Positions 1 to 7,793 of a stretch of 64,000 nucleotides of DNA are shown one piece after another. Origin of the DNA: JBDGYW01 sp964580055 (lineage in GTDB: Bacteria; Gemmatimonadota; Gemmatimonadetes; Gemmatimonadales; GWC2-71-9); contig CAZOJI010000001.1 of the NCBI GenBank assembly GCA_964580055.1, positions 112,350 to 176,349 of the forward strand, in the 5' to 3' direction. Below the pieces are notes generated by a model, which was given only the letters and a program-made list of their open reading frames with translations, made no database searches and was not told where the DNA came from. The first letter of the stretch is position 1, and each line of letters begins with the position of its first letter. Made by a program: the position numbers and the translations under genes.

Positions 1-1493
1 CTGGTGGATGACATCGACAGAGAGTTGGTTACCAGACGGTGATACTGCGGCTTGCCGAATATCATCTCCTCCACATATATGATGGTCTCCGATACCCCCT
101 CCCTCATATCGACGACGCGCCACTCCGCCGTGCCCGCCCACCGCGCGGCTGCGGTGACCATGTGGCGTTCTCCCATGGCTCCCGCCGGGAACAGCACGAT
201 TGCAAGTACATAGGTCCCAATAGCGGGAATAAGAACCCTGGTAGGCGCCGCATGTTTCCTCAACACGAGAATGCCTATGGCTCCGTAGAGAAACGTCAGC
301 AGGAGTAACGATCTCTCCACACCCGCGATGGGTAGAAGAACAAACCCACCGGCCAGGGCTCCCAATGCAGCACCGGTAGTGTTGGCCAGGGTGAGGACGC
401 CTGTCGTGGAGGCCGCGGAAGGGCAAGTTTCGCGAAGCGCGGTGCCTACCAGTGTGAAGAACACTCCGGACAGAAACGACACCGGAAACATCAGTGGGAT
501 AGACACCAACAGCACCTCGAACAGGCTTCTCAGAGCCTGTTGTCCGAACGGCTCTACGACTCGTGGAAAGAGTCCGTAGCAGGCTGTGCAGAGCACCCCT
601 GCGGCGAATGAGACCGCCATGGAGTAACGAAACGCATTGGCGTTTATGCGAAGCCACACTGACGCGAAGAGCCCTCCGAAAGCGATACCGGAGAGCACTA
701 CCGCCAACATCACCGAGAACGACATCGAGGACCCGATTACGTAGAGCAATAGGAACCGGAACCAGACTACCTCCAACGCCAGAAGGGCAAACCCGGACAG
801 GAATGCGGCGGCCAGCCAGCGCGTTGCGCTCGTCCACTGAAGATCCGGGACGCCGGCATCCTGAAACCCTGCCACCTGTCTCCTGAATGACCACATCGCC
901 AGCAGCGCGCCGGTCGCGGCCAGCAGATTCATGCTTCCGGCTGCAAAGGCGGCTCCCCGGATCCCAAGAGCTTCAACGAGGAACAGTTCGGCAAGGATAG
1001 CACCAAACACCGCGCCCAGGGTATTCCATCCGTACAGCCGACCCAAGACACGTCCGAAATTCGAGTCTGCTCTCACCAGCGCCCGCGCAAGCAGAGGTAG
1101 AGTCAAGCCCATGGCTGTGGATGGAAACAGCAGCAGAACGAACGCGAAGAGGAGACGCAGAGGGTTGAGAATCCAGGGAACGCCGAGAAAGGACTCGAGC
1201 AGCGGTGCTGCCACCATTCCCAAGGAGGGCAGCCCGAGGACCAGCAATACCCCCGATACCGCGATGAGTATCTCCAGGCCGGCGTAGGTTCGAATTGGCG
1301 GACCGAGCCGATCCCCAAGTCGCACCGCGAGCCAGCTTCCCAGGGCAAGCCCACCCATGAATGCGGAAAGCACGAGACTCGACGCCCAAACACTGTTTCC
1401 AAATGCCAATCCGGCCTGGGAGAACCACAAGGTCTCGAACACCAGGGCTGACGCGCCGGAGACGAAGAAGGCCACGCAGAGTGCAATTGTCAT
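1..1493 (-). CDS. spermidine-synthase-like polytopic membrane protein (3' end outside window)
   Basis: The reading frame opens at an ATG (1493-1491), four codons after the stop of the upstream dipeptidase homologue and in the same frame, and stays open to the window edge, so the C-terminus is missing. The visible ~497 residues hold about a dozen hydrophobic helices with the glycine-rich segments of the fused MFS/spermidine-synthase family (for example FMGGLALGSWLAVRLGDRLG near residue 45). Near the edge comes REGVSETI followed by NSLSMSST, which resembles the start of the spermidine-synthase-like Rossmann domain (TNGxxMSAT in relatives). Members of this family are mostly uncharacterised, and aminopropyl transfer is not assured. 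The 12-bp gap to the upstream gene suggests one transcript. Confidence 0.8.
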   Translation of the reverse strand, partial: MTIALCVAFFVSGASALVFETLWFSQAGLAFGNSVWASSLVLSAFMGGLALGSWLAVRLGDRLGPPIRTYAGLEILIAVSGVLLVLGLPSLGMVAAPLLESFLGVPWILNPLRLLFAFVLLLFPSTAMGLTLPLLARALVRADSNFGRVLGRLYGWNTLGAVFGAILAELFLVEALGIRGAAFAAGSMNLLAATGALLAMWSFRRQVAGFQDAGVPDLQWTSATRWLAAAFLSGFALLALEVVWFRFLLLYVIGSSMSFSVMLAVVLSGIAFGGLFASVWLRINANAFRYSMAVSFAAGVLCTACYGLFPRVVEPFGQQALRSLFEVLLVSIPLMFPVSFLSGVFFTLVGTALRETCPSAASTTGVLTLANTTGAALGALAGGFVLLPIAGVERSLLLLTFLYGAIGILVLRKHAAPTRVLIPAIGTYVLAIVLFPAGAMGERHMVTAAARWAGTAEWRVVDMREGVSETIIYVEEMIFGKPQYHRLVTNSLSMSST

Positions 1494-1505
1494 GCGGATA
1501 CCGAC

Positions 1506-2666
1506 CTATATCCAGACCGAATCGAAGACTCGCAGGAAGTTCTCGCCCAGAAACTTGCGAACATCCGTGTCCGAATAGCCGCGAGCCAACAACCGTTCAG
1601 CCACGTTTATGATCTCAGCGTAGTCGCTGAATCCGTTGACGTTCCTCCGGTGTGACCGAATGTCATCTGTGACATGCCGGTCGTACTGTTCGGTGATGTT
1701 CGGATAGTCCGGAGAACCCCAGGGGTCGCTCTCATGGTCGGGGTAGGTACCGAGCGACATGTCCGTGCCGATTCCTACATGGTCACTGCTGCCGGTCTTC
1801 TGGGCCACATAGTCGATCATGTCTATGAATTCATCCAGCGTCGGCCAGTGGGTAGTGTTGGGCCGCATTACCAGAGGGCCCCATGACACCAGGCCTACCA
1901 CGCCGCCGCGCGACGTACAAGCCAGAATCTGCTCGTCATCGATGTTCCTTGGATTAGGGGAAATGGCAGCCGGGTTTGAGTGAGTGTAGACGCAGGGCTT
2001 GTCGCTGCGTTCCAGGATCTCGAGCGTTGCGCGCCGGCCGGTGTGTGTGCAGTCGAGTACTATTCCAACACGATTACATTCGTCCACCACTAACTCACCG
2101 AGCCGGCTCAGACCGCCGTCGGTTCTGTCGAGGCACCCGTCGCAGAGTTGATTGTTGGCGTTGTAGGCCAGCAGCATGATTCGCAGCCCTGCCTGCTGGA
2201 ATGCTTGCACCCTGTGGAGTTCGTGGCCGATCCAATCGCCGTCTTGTGCCGCCAGCAGGAGACCGGCCTTGCCTTCCCGTTTGGCGCGCCGGATATCGTC
2301 GCTAGTCTCGACCAAGACCAGGTTCGGGTATTGGCGGGCTGCCCAGTGCCAATACATCACACCTTCCAACGCCGCTGCGGCGCTTGCGTGAGGATCCCAT
2401 GCCGTGACGCCGTAGGCCGTCACTCCGTGTCGATGTGCTATGTCTAGTTGCGCATCCGGCCAGATTTGCATGCAGGAATCGATGAAGATGTAGGGGTGAT
2501 CCTGCTCGAGCACAGAATGAATGCCGGGTCCGCGTTCGGGCTGCTGTTGCCCGGAGTTGGCGGCGGATCGAGAATCAGAGGTCATGGCTGCGCCGTTGCC
2601 GGCGATCGCCGAAGTTCCGACGCCGGCAAGCGTCATCCCTGCGAGGAAGTCTCTGCGACTGGTCAT
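1506..2666 (-). CDS. Tat-exported membrane dipeptidase (M19) homologue with altered metal site
   Basis: The 386-residue product starts with a twin-arginine signal (MTSRRDFLAGMTLAG), so it is probably exported folded. The rest matches the renal dipeptidase (M19) TIM barrel: CTHTG near 210, YTHSN near 230 and GIGTDMSLG near 305 correspond to the family's zinc-binding His residues and its active-site Asp. The first metal site looks changed. The usual D-G-H-x-D motif is DSCMQ (63-67), and the bridging Glu segment reads AAQDGDW where relatives have a Glu. It may bind one zinc, or may have lost peptidase activity. It is followed at once by the spermidine-synthase-like gene, so co-transcription is likely. 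Confidence 0.85.
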   Translation of the reverse strand: MTSRRDFLAGMTLAGVGTSAIAGNGAAMTSDSRSAANSGQQQPERGPGIHSVLEQDHPYIFIDSCMQIWPDAQLDIAHRHGVTAYGVTAWDPHASAAAALEGVMYWHWAARQYPNLVLVETSDDIRRAKREGKAGLLLAAQDGDWIGHELHRVQAFQQAGLRIMLLAYNANNQLCDGCLDRTDGGLSRLGELVVDECNRVGIVLDCTHTGRRATLEILERSDKPCVYTHSNPAAISPNPRNIDDEQILACTSRGGVVGLVSWGPLVMRPNTTHWPTLDEFIDMIDYVAQKTGSSDHVGIGTDMSLGTYPDHESDPWGSPDYPNITEQYDRHVTDDIRSHRRNVNGFSDYAEIINVAERLLARGYSDTDVRKFLGENFLRVFDSVWI

Positions 2667-2871
2667 GTGCGTGCTCTCGGTTCGTTGTGAATCGGTCGAA
2701 TATCTTGCGCGGGATCATATCGTCTTCGCGAGTTCTACGGTACAGAGCGAACCGCGGTGGTGTCAAATCAGCAGCTTCCTGGCTCGACTGCGGAGGTGGA
2801 CGAGGCTTCGGGTTTTGGGGTTGGGGCGGCCGCGGCGTTCCAGTCGAGCGTCGCGGCTGCCCTGTGTGTAT

Positions 2872-3306
2872 CTACGCGGCCTTCTTCTTCAGCCATTCGA
2901 CGGCGCCGTCGGCACTGCGCCCCTGCACCAACTGTAGTCCGCAAGGTCCGGCCTCTTGCGAGTATTGGGACACCGTCATCTTGGTGATCGCCGAGTCGGC
3001 GGTAATAGTCATAAAGTACTTGATGCCCTTACGTTGGAACGCGGGAAACACGTCGCTCCCGATGAAGGACTGAATCTCCTGCGAGAAGGCTCCTTTTGCC
3101 CTGGAAGAATCGACAATCCATGCCCTGCCCCTGTGCATCGCAGAGTATGTCAGTGCCTTCTCCAAAACTGCGTGGCGAAACTCATCGAGAGTCACGTTGT
3201 AGTCTGTCCAAGTGTCTATTACTGCTCGAGCCGACTGGTTCCACTCGCTCTTCAGCTTGCCGGGTATCTCGTGGATAAGCATTACCAGGTCCTTTCCTAT
3301 TTGCAC
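2872..3306 (-). CDS. small STAS/SpoIIAA-like protein
   Basis: This 144-residue soluble protein has no signal or membrane segment. The pattern of alternating strands and helices, with WIVDSSRAKGAFS (~63-75), then QSFIGSDVFPAF and KGIKYFMTITADSAITKM, recalls the small STAS/SEC14-like (SpoIIAA-fold) proteins found in many Bacteroidota and related phyla, whose role is mostly unknown. The assignment rests on pattern, not on a defining motif. It lies alone on the minus strand, diverging from the phosphatase gene, with 235 bp between the two starts. Confidence 0.6.
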   Translation of the reverse strand: MQIGKDLVMLIHEIPGKLKSEWNQSARAVIDTWTDYNVTLDEFRHAVLEKALTYSAMHRGRAWIVDSSRAKGAFSQEIQSFIGSDVFPAFQRKGIKYFMTITADSAITKMTVSQYSQEAGPCGLQLVQGRSADGAVEWLKKKAA

Positions 3307-3541
3307 GTTGCTGAGGGATTATGTGCCAATTATCGGTACCGGTCCACGGACCTTGAGAGAGCAGTATCGAGTGTTGCGTGCGTTGAGAGGGCGATCGGTA
3401 AGGCCATGCGTTTTGTCAGGTCGACGATCACGCCCGTGTAGAGCCCCACCCAAGAATGGCTTCGCGCTCACTTCATGGGACTTGTGACGAAAGGCGACGG
3501 GGCTTAGATACAGCTTGGCCAAATAGCAGGGAGGGTCGGCC

Positions 3542-4012
3542 GTGCTGGAAGGTTTTTCGTGGGTGATCGACAACAAGTTGGCTGCGATGCCACGCCCTGG
3601 TGCGTCTGGCAGTCTCGAAGACGACATTGCTTTCTTGGGAGCGCAAGGAATAGATCTCCTCGTCTCACTAACAACCGTCCCGGTTGATCCTTCGCTCTTG
3701 GCGGAATATCGGATCGAGTCACTCCATCTTCCTGTGCTCGATTTTCAACCGCCCTCCTTGCAACAGCAGATCGAATTCGCCGAAAAGACCTCGCAGAGAT
3801 TGACCGACGGGGGCCGCGTGGGTGTGCATTGCACTGCCGGAATCGGTAGATCAGGGACCATGTTGGCAACCTACCTGGTGTTCTGCGGGGAATCGGCCGA
3901 AGACGCGATTGCTACGATCAGGGAACTACGGCCGGGTTCCATAGAGACCACGGCTCAGGAAGCCGCGGTTTACTCGTACGCCGACTACGTACGGCAGGTC
4001 GAGTCTCGATGA
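3542..4012 (+). CDS. dual-specificity/tyrosine protein phosphatase
   Basis: The 156-residue cytoplasmic protein carries the cysteine-phosphatase signature HCTAGIGRS (H96, C97 nucleophile, R103), and D67 in LPVLDF is the probable general acid. Its size and the N-terminal NKLAAMPRPG segment match the small DUSP23-like/atypical DSP group that dephosphorylates Tyr or Ser/Thr. The start is GTG; a strong GGGAGG lies seven bases upstream and decides it. It stands alone on the plus strand. A Ser/Thr kinase gene exists at the far end of the window, but a functional link is only possible, not shown. Confidence 0.88.
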   Translation: MLEGFSWVIDNKLAAMPRPGASGSLEDDIAFLGAQGIDLLVSLTTVPVDPSLLAEYRIESLHLPVLDFQPPSLQQQIEFAEKTSQRLTDGGRVGVHCTAGIGRSGTMLATYLVFCGESAEDAIATIRELRPGSIETTAQEAAVYSYADYVRQVESR

Positions 4013-4146
4013 CAGTTGGATATTCGGCGATTCACTCAGTGGCCTAGGCGAGTTTGCGCTGTTCCGGCTCCGCCGGGTAGGCGGAGCGACCTCCGCGCGC
4101 CCCGAGTGAGTCGGCTGCCTCCATTGGGTGTCTGCTCGAAGCGTTC

Positions 4147-4407
4147 TTATGCTTCGTCACGTGCCCTCGCAAAGCGGTCGGATCTGGATTGGAGAGGGCG
4201 CACGAACAGCCCCCAAACGGTGGCGCCTCCAGCTACGTAGGCCAAAAGGGCCATGAGCTCTGCGACAGGGAGGTTGTCTAGGCCGGAGTTACTCGCCGTG
4301 AACGCAATGGAGAGCGCTAGTGGGACCGCGGCGATGCATGCCAATCCCAGAAGAAAGGTGGGCAGGCCGCTAAGGGTCGTTGATACCGTTTTTGTGGTTC
4401 TCCCCAT
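4147..4407 (-). CDS. small two-TM membrane protein, unknown function
   Basis: The 86-residue product has two hydrophobic helices (about 14-36 and 48-68) joined by a short polar loop, and an Arg/Asp-rich cytoplasmic tail. A GAGG sits about 10 bases before the ATG. I do not recognise a family. Composition and the clear helices favour a real gene over a chance frame. Confidence 0.55.
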   Translation of the reverse strand: MGRTTKTVSTTLSGLPTFLLGLACIAAVPLALSIAFTASNSGLDNLPVAELMALLAYVAGGATVWGLFVRPLQSRSDRFARARDEA

Positions 4408-4757
4408 GGCGAAAACCTCAATCCGGAATTCGGTGACTCTACCAGCTCAAGTCGTGAAAGGAGCGCTCTCACGCATGGTAGGCCCGTTCTCGAGGTTCCG
4501 ACACGTGTGTTGAGCCTCGGTGGTGGTAATGATTCGCTTTAGTCGTGGTATGCAACGAAATTGTGACCGTAAGCACCTGAACGTCTTGGCTCTGTCGCGG
4601 CCACGCTACATGCTGCTGTGTGTCGGCGCACCGCTCTGCGGAGGGTCTACAACACCGGGGTGTGCCGAGGCCTGGTAATGTTCTGTAAGTGATTGCGAAA
4701 TAGCGGCTTATGGTGTTGCGGTATTGTTATGGGCATCGGAACAGTAATTGCGGCTCA
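4408..4757. other. 350-bp non-coding stretch before the RiPP cluster
   Basis: No convincing gene is seen on either strand. A 49-codon frame (4529-4678) exists but lacks a good ribosome site. The stretch separates the divergent small membrane-protein gene from the RiPP cluster and probably contains control elements for both. A short dyad ACACCGGGGTGT lies near 4651-4662. Confidence 0.5.
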
Positions 4758-4786
4758 TTGAAACTGGTTAACCATTTCCCTATGCT
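4758..4786 (+). promoter_or_regulatory. possible sigma70-like promoter of the RiPP cluster
   Basis: TTGAAA (4758-4763) and TATGCT (4781-4786) are separated by exactly 17 bp just before the precursor gene. A start point about seven bases later would fall on or next to the GGAG ribosome site, which argues against it, so the true promoter may lie further upstream. Confidence 0.25.
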
Positions 4787-4800
4787 CCGGAGCTGGTATC

Positions 4801-4893
4801 ATGGAGAAGAAAAAGAAACCATTTGTGAAGCCCGAATTGCGGGAAGAAGCATCGTTGGCTGAGGTGACGTTGCAGACGAGTGCCGTACTGTAA
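4801..4893 (+). CDS. putative RiPP precursor peptide with lasso-type leader and very short core
   Basis: A 30-codon gene starts at ATG 4801 with GGAG eight bases upstream and ends in TAA. The peptide begins MEKKKKPF and contains F8, P11, L13, A17 and T23. These fit, with exact spacing, the lasso leader pattern Y-x2-P-x-L-x3-G-x5-T, allowing Phe for Tyr and Ala for Gly. In lasso systems this stretch binds the PqqD/RRE protein, and cleavage follows the residue after the conserved Thr. That would place cleavage after L24 and leave QTSAVL as the core. Six residues with no Asp/Glu cannot form a lasso ring. The gene lies 104 bp before the kinase-like gene on the same strand. T26 and S27 are candidate sites for phosphorylation. 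Confidence 0.7.
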   Translation: MEKKKKPFVKPELREEASLAEVTLQTSAVL

Positions 4894-4997
4894 GTGCGAC
4901 ACGACGAGCGACGTATGCGCCTGCGTCTGGGTGCTCGGCACGCGCCGGGGAGTGGAATCCCTGGCGCGCGTTGCGTTGAGGGCCAATCTTCATACCG

Positions 4998-5912
4998 ATG
5001 CTCTCGAACATACGCCTCAAATGCAGATCGCCTGGTCTGCGCGAAACCGTTGGATCTTGGCTCGACCGTACATGTCTGGCCCCAACACGCGCTTTGTCGC
5101 TCACCATCGGCATAGGTGACCCAACGAAGCTGGTCGACACTCGTCCCCCATTTCGTCAACCCGCCGTCGAAATCAGAGCCGGGCCACCCTCTGGCGACGT
5201 TACCATCAATTGGTTGGTTGCACCGGCCATAGCAATACTGCCGGCCGGATCGTCCGAGGCCCACGTGACACTTTCTCCAGCCGCCGCCGGCCAGTTGGAG
5301 CTGTGCATCCAGACCTTCCTCATGACCGTCGTCATCTTTCTCCTCCGCCGTGCAGGCTGGCACCATGTGCACGGCGCGACAGCGGTGGATCCGAAGGGCC
5401 GCGGGTGGCTGATCGCGGGGGACGCACGCGCAGGCAAGTCCACAACGGCTGCCTTGCTGGCTTCGCGCGGATGGCCTGTCGGCACCGACGACACGGCGTT
5501 TCTGGCGGAGAACGGCGGTAGCGTTGTGGTGAAGGCTTATCACGGCCCCATCGCTCTGCGAAGAGGCGGGTACACCTTGCTCGGCCGCAACGTTGGAAAG
5601 TTACAGGAACGCCGCCAGAAGATGGTCTGCTGGCCCGAGGAGTTGGGTGCCGCATGGCTCCCGAGCGTCGAACCTGACATATTGTTGTTCACAACTGTGG
5701 GAGACAGAATCTCAAAGGCGGATCCAATTGGCGCTCGAGACGCGCTGGCGGAACTTGTACGCTGGTCTGCCTGGGTCGTGCTCGAGCCGGAGCTGGCGCA
5801 GGAGCACTTGGACTTGTTGACTCGGCTCGCGCAGCAGGCTCGAGGTTACCGGGTCATCCTGGGTAGAGATTTGTTTGAAGATCCCAAACGCCTTGCGGAG
5901 CTGATACCATGA
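4998..5912 (+). CDS. HPr-kinase-like enzyme of a RiPP cluster (candidate peptide kinase)
   Basis: The 304-residue protein has the PEPCK/HprK fold signature of RiPP-associated kinases. It has a variable N-terminal half, HVHGATAV before the P-loop, Walker A GDARAGKST (141-149), and TDD (163-165) as the second metal-binding element. Homologues in paeninodin-type lasso clusters phosphorylate the peptide's C-terminal Ser, so the likely substrate here is the peptide of the 4801 gene. The ATG at 4998 is the first in-frame start after a stop at 4977, but it lacks a clear ribosome site, so the start is uncertain. Its TGA overlaps the next gene's ATG (ATGA). Confidence 0.75.
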   Translation: MLSNIRLKCRSPGLRETVGSWLDRTCLAPTRALSLTIGIGDPTKLVDTRPPFRQPAVEIRAGPPSGDVTINWLVAPAIAILPAGSSEAHVTLSPAAAGQLELCIQTFLMTVVIFLLRRAGWHHVHGATAVDPKGRGWLIAGDARAGKSTTAALLASRGWPVGTDDTAFLAENGGSVVVKAYHGPIALRRGGYTLLGRNVGKLQERRQKMVCWPEELGAAWLPSVEPDILLFTTVGDRISKADPIGARDALAELVRWSAWVVLEPELAQEHLDLLTRLAQQARGYRVILGRDLFEDPKRLAELIP

Positions 5913-6178
5913 GCGTGCGTTACAAACAACATCCCGAGCTGCGGCTCACGGAGGTCGAGGGCGAGGGCGTCGTCCTCCATCTCGGAACCCGACGCTACTT
6001 CAGCGTCACCGAGACCGGCCTCACGATCCTCAATGCGCTCGCGGAACCGCACGACTTCCAAGATCTGGTCGGGGCATTACTGGATGAATACGATGTGTCC
6101 GAAGAAGAGGCGGCATCGAGCGCACGAGAGTTCGTGGACAAATGTCTCGAGGCAAAGCTGCTCTTGAAGGAGGAGTAG
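5909..6178 (+). CDS. PqqD-family RiPP recognition element protein (lasso B1-like)
   Basis: The 89-residue protein has the PqqD/RRE layout: a beta-rich N-terminal half (VEGEGVVLHLGTRRYFSV) followed by helices ending in CLEAKLLLKE. Such proteins bind the leader peptide through a winged-helix fold and hand it to the processing enzymes. Here the expected partner leader is the F-x2-P-x-L motif of the 4801 peptide. The ATG overlaps the stop of the kinase gene, and the next gene begins inside this one, so the three are translationally coupled. Confidence 0.85.
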   Translation: MSVRYKQHPELRLTEVEGEGVVLHLGTRRYFSVTETGLTILNALAEPHDFQDLVGALLDEYDVSEEEAASSAREFVDKCLEAKLLLKEE

Positions 6179-6600
6179 CCGTTTCCGGTTCTCTCGCACC
6201 CTTGTGGCGAGTGCGCGCCACGGTATCGGCTCTAGCCATACCGCCTCTTCTAACTGTCATATCCTTTGCGCGAGTGGCACGCTGGCTCACTGGCACCGCG
6301 TTGCAACCATCGCGAATTCCTGACAAGGTCGACCACGAGTTGCTGGCGGACTGGGTGAGCCGAATTCTCTATCGACTCCCGAGACCATGGCGTTACACAT
6401 GTCTCAAGCGCGCGACCGTGCTCTATCATCTGCTTCGCCAGGCCGGCCTACCGATCGAACTCGTGATCGGCGTGAAACACGACGACGAGGGTGCCGTTAC
6501 AGCCCACGCGTGGCTTGCTCGAGATGGCGAGGCGTATCTGGAAAACGATCGGTCGGATCCGAGCAGATTCAAGGAGATCGCGCGATTCCCGGAGCATTAG
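6142..6600 (+). CDS. transglutaminase-like leader protease (lasso B2-like)
   Basis: The 152-residue product matches lasso peptide biosynthesis B2 proteins, cysteine proteases that remove the leader. The probable triad is C87 (TCLKRATVLY), H122 (AHAWL) and D128 (RDGEAY), in the order and spacing typical of the family. The region before it has the usual hydrophobic helix. The start at 6142 overlaps the RRE gene by 37 bp; a GGAGGAG at 6168-6174 has no good start codon after it, so 6142 is preferred. In other systems B1 and B2 act as a pair, which agrees with their adjacency here. Confidence 0.85.
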   Translation: MSRGKAALEGGVAVSGSLAPLWRVRATVSALAIPPLLTVISFARVARWLTGTALQPSRIPDKVDHELLADWVSRILYRLPRPWRYTCLKRATVLYHLLRQAGLPIELVIGVKHDDEGAVTAHAWLARDGEAYLENDRSDPSRFKEIARFPEH

Positions 6601-6605
6601 TGAAG

Positions 6606-7721
6606 ATGCACGCCTCAGAACTGCTGGCGCAGACGCTTCGCTTTCACAACGATCAAAGGCCAGAAGTGCTTCATGAGGGATGGGCGAGTGTGGATGCGAG
6701 TGGCCTTCGCTCTCTACTTGTGATGGAAGGGGCGGCGCTTTGGCTTTACCGTCGACTTGAGCAATTGGAATCCACCAATGCGAGCCCAGCGAACGCAGAA
6801 TTCAGGACTTGGCTCAAGCGTACCGCCCACCACATCAGTGCGCGCAATCTCCTGGTTGACGCAAGCGCGTGCAAATTGCTGAGCATACTGTCTGAAGCGA
6901 GTGTTCCACACGTCCTTCTGAAGGGAACAGCGCGGCGAGCAGCACCCCACCTTTACGCGCATGCCGACTCTCGCGCAACAAACGACATTGACATTCTGGT
7001 GCCGGAATCAGATGCGGAGGCTCTATGGCAGCTTCTCGCTTCAAACGGGTACGCCTATGAAGGGCCGCCTCGAACAATCCCGCCCGGTTATCATGAGTTG
7101 CTGCCGATAACCGACAAGGCCGGTGTCTCAGTCGACATTCACGTTTCAACAATTCCGTCGGTACCGCCTCAGGAAGCCTGGAGAAGGGCGGTGACTGGCG
7201 CAACTGAGTTCACGCTCAACGGTGTGGCAACGCGCATTTCGTCGGCGACGGAGCTGATGTGGCACGGTGCCACACATGCTCTCAGGCACGGCTTGCCCGC
7301 TTACCGATTGCGCTTCTTGCTCGATTCAGCGTCGATTCTGGCAAGCAAGGCTTCAATCGACTGGAACTTGATCGAACCAAGACTGGACACGGAGGAAGTG
7401 CCGGGACGCCGGCGGACCATCGCCTGGCTTGGAGCAGCAGCGTGGCTCGCCGGGACCGAATTGCCCGACGAGTATTCGCGTGGCATTACACCCTTACCGC
7501 TCCAACGGATACTGCGCTGGCGTCTGTCCGTGGCCCGGAGATTCCGTTTCGGTGGTAGGATGGCCGAGAAACTACTACACGAAGGCACGAGATGTGAGGT
7601 TGGCATGCCTCTTACACCGGTTGTTGAGGGCACTTCCCTTCCCATTCGCGCAAGAAGGAGGACCGCTGCCTTCGTCGCACGAGTCGCCTATCTTTGCTGG
7701 CGAATGGCCCAGGGACGCTGA
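6606..7721 (+). CDS. nucleotidyltransferase-family protein of the RiPP cluster
   Basis: The 371-residue protein contains HVLLKGTA (~102-109) and TNDIDILV (125-132). The DxD pair (D127, D129) matches the metal-binding site of the NTP_transf_5 family. Relatives occur in lasso clusters beside the HprK-like kinase, where they have been linked to modifying the phosphorylated peptide; the exact reaction here is unknown. A GGAG at 6591-6594 can serve this ATG or a GTG at 6600 that overlaps the B2 stop, so the start is uncertain by two codons. The C-terminal third is Arg-rich and helical. Confidence 0.75.
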   Translation: MHASELLAQTLRFHNDQRPEVLHEGWASVDASGLRSLLVMEGAALWLYRRLEQLESTNASPANAEFRTWLKRTAHHISARNLLVDASACKLLSILSEASVPHVLLKGTARRAAPHLYAHADSRATNDIDILVPESDAEALWQLLASNGYAYEGPPRTIPPGYHELLPITDKAGVSVDIHVSTIPSVPPQEAWRRAVTGATEFTLNGVATRISSATELMWHGATHALRHGLPAYRLRFLLDSASILASKASIDWNLIEPRLDTEEVPGRRRTIAWLGAAAWLAGTELPDEYSRGITPLPLQRILRWRLSVARRFRFGGRMAEKLLHEGTRCEVGMPLTPVVEGTSLPIRARRRTAAFVARVAYLCWRMAQGR

Positions 7722-7793
7722 AACACCTCACAGAGCACCGGTGTTCTGAATGCTACGAATCAACGTGAGCCGCGATAGGATCGGGGTCTCCAG

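Noticed and set aside
4529..4678. 49-codon plus-strand frame with cysteines (ends CGGSTTPGCAEAW) before the RiPP cluster, as a second precursor
   Set aside because: It lacks a good ribosome site and any lasso-type leader motif, and its composition looks random. The 4801 gene fits far better.
4880..5119. Alternative frame beginning GTG 4880 as the true N-terminus of the HprK-like gene through a frameshift
   Set aside because: The 4998 frame already contains a plausible N-terminal domain, and the alternative reads as Cys/Arg-rich noise.
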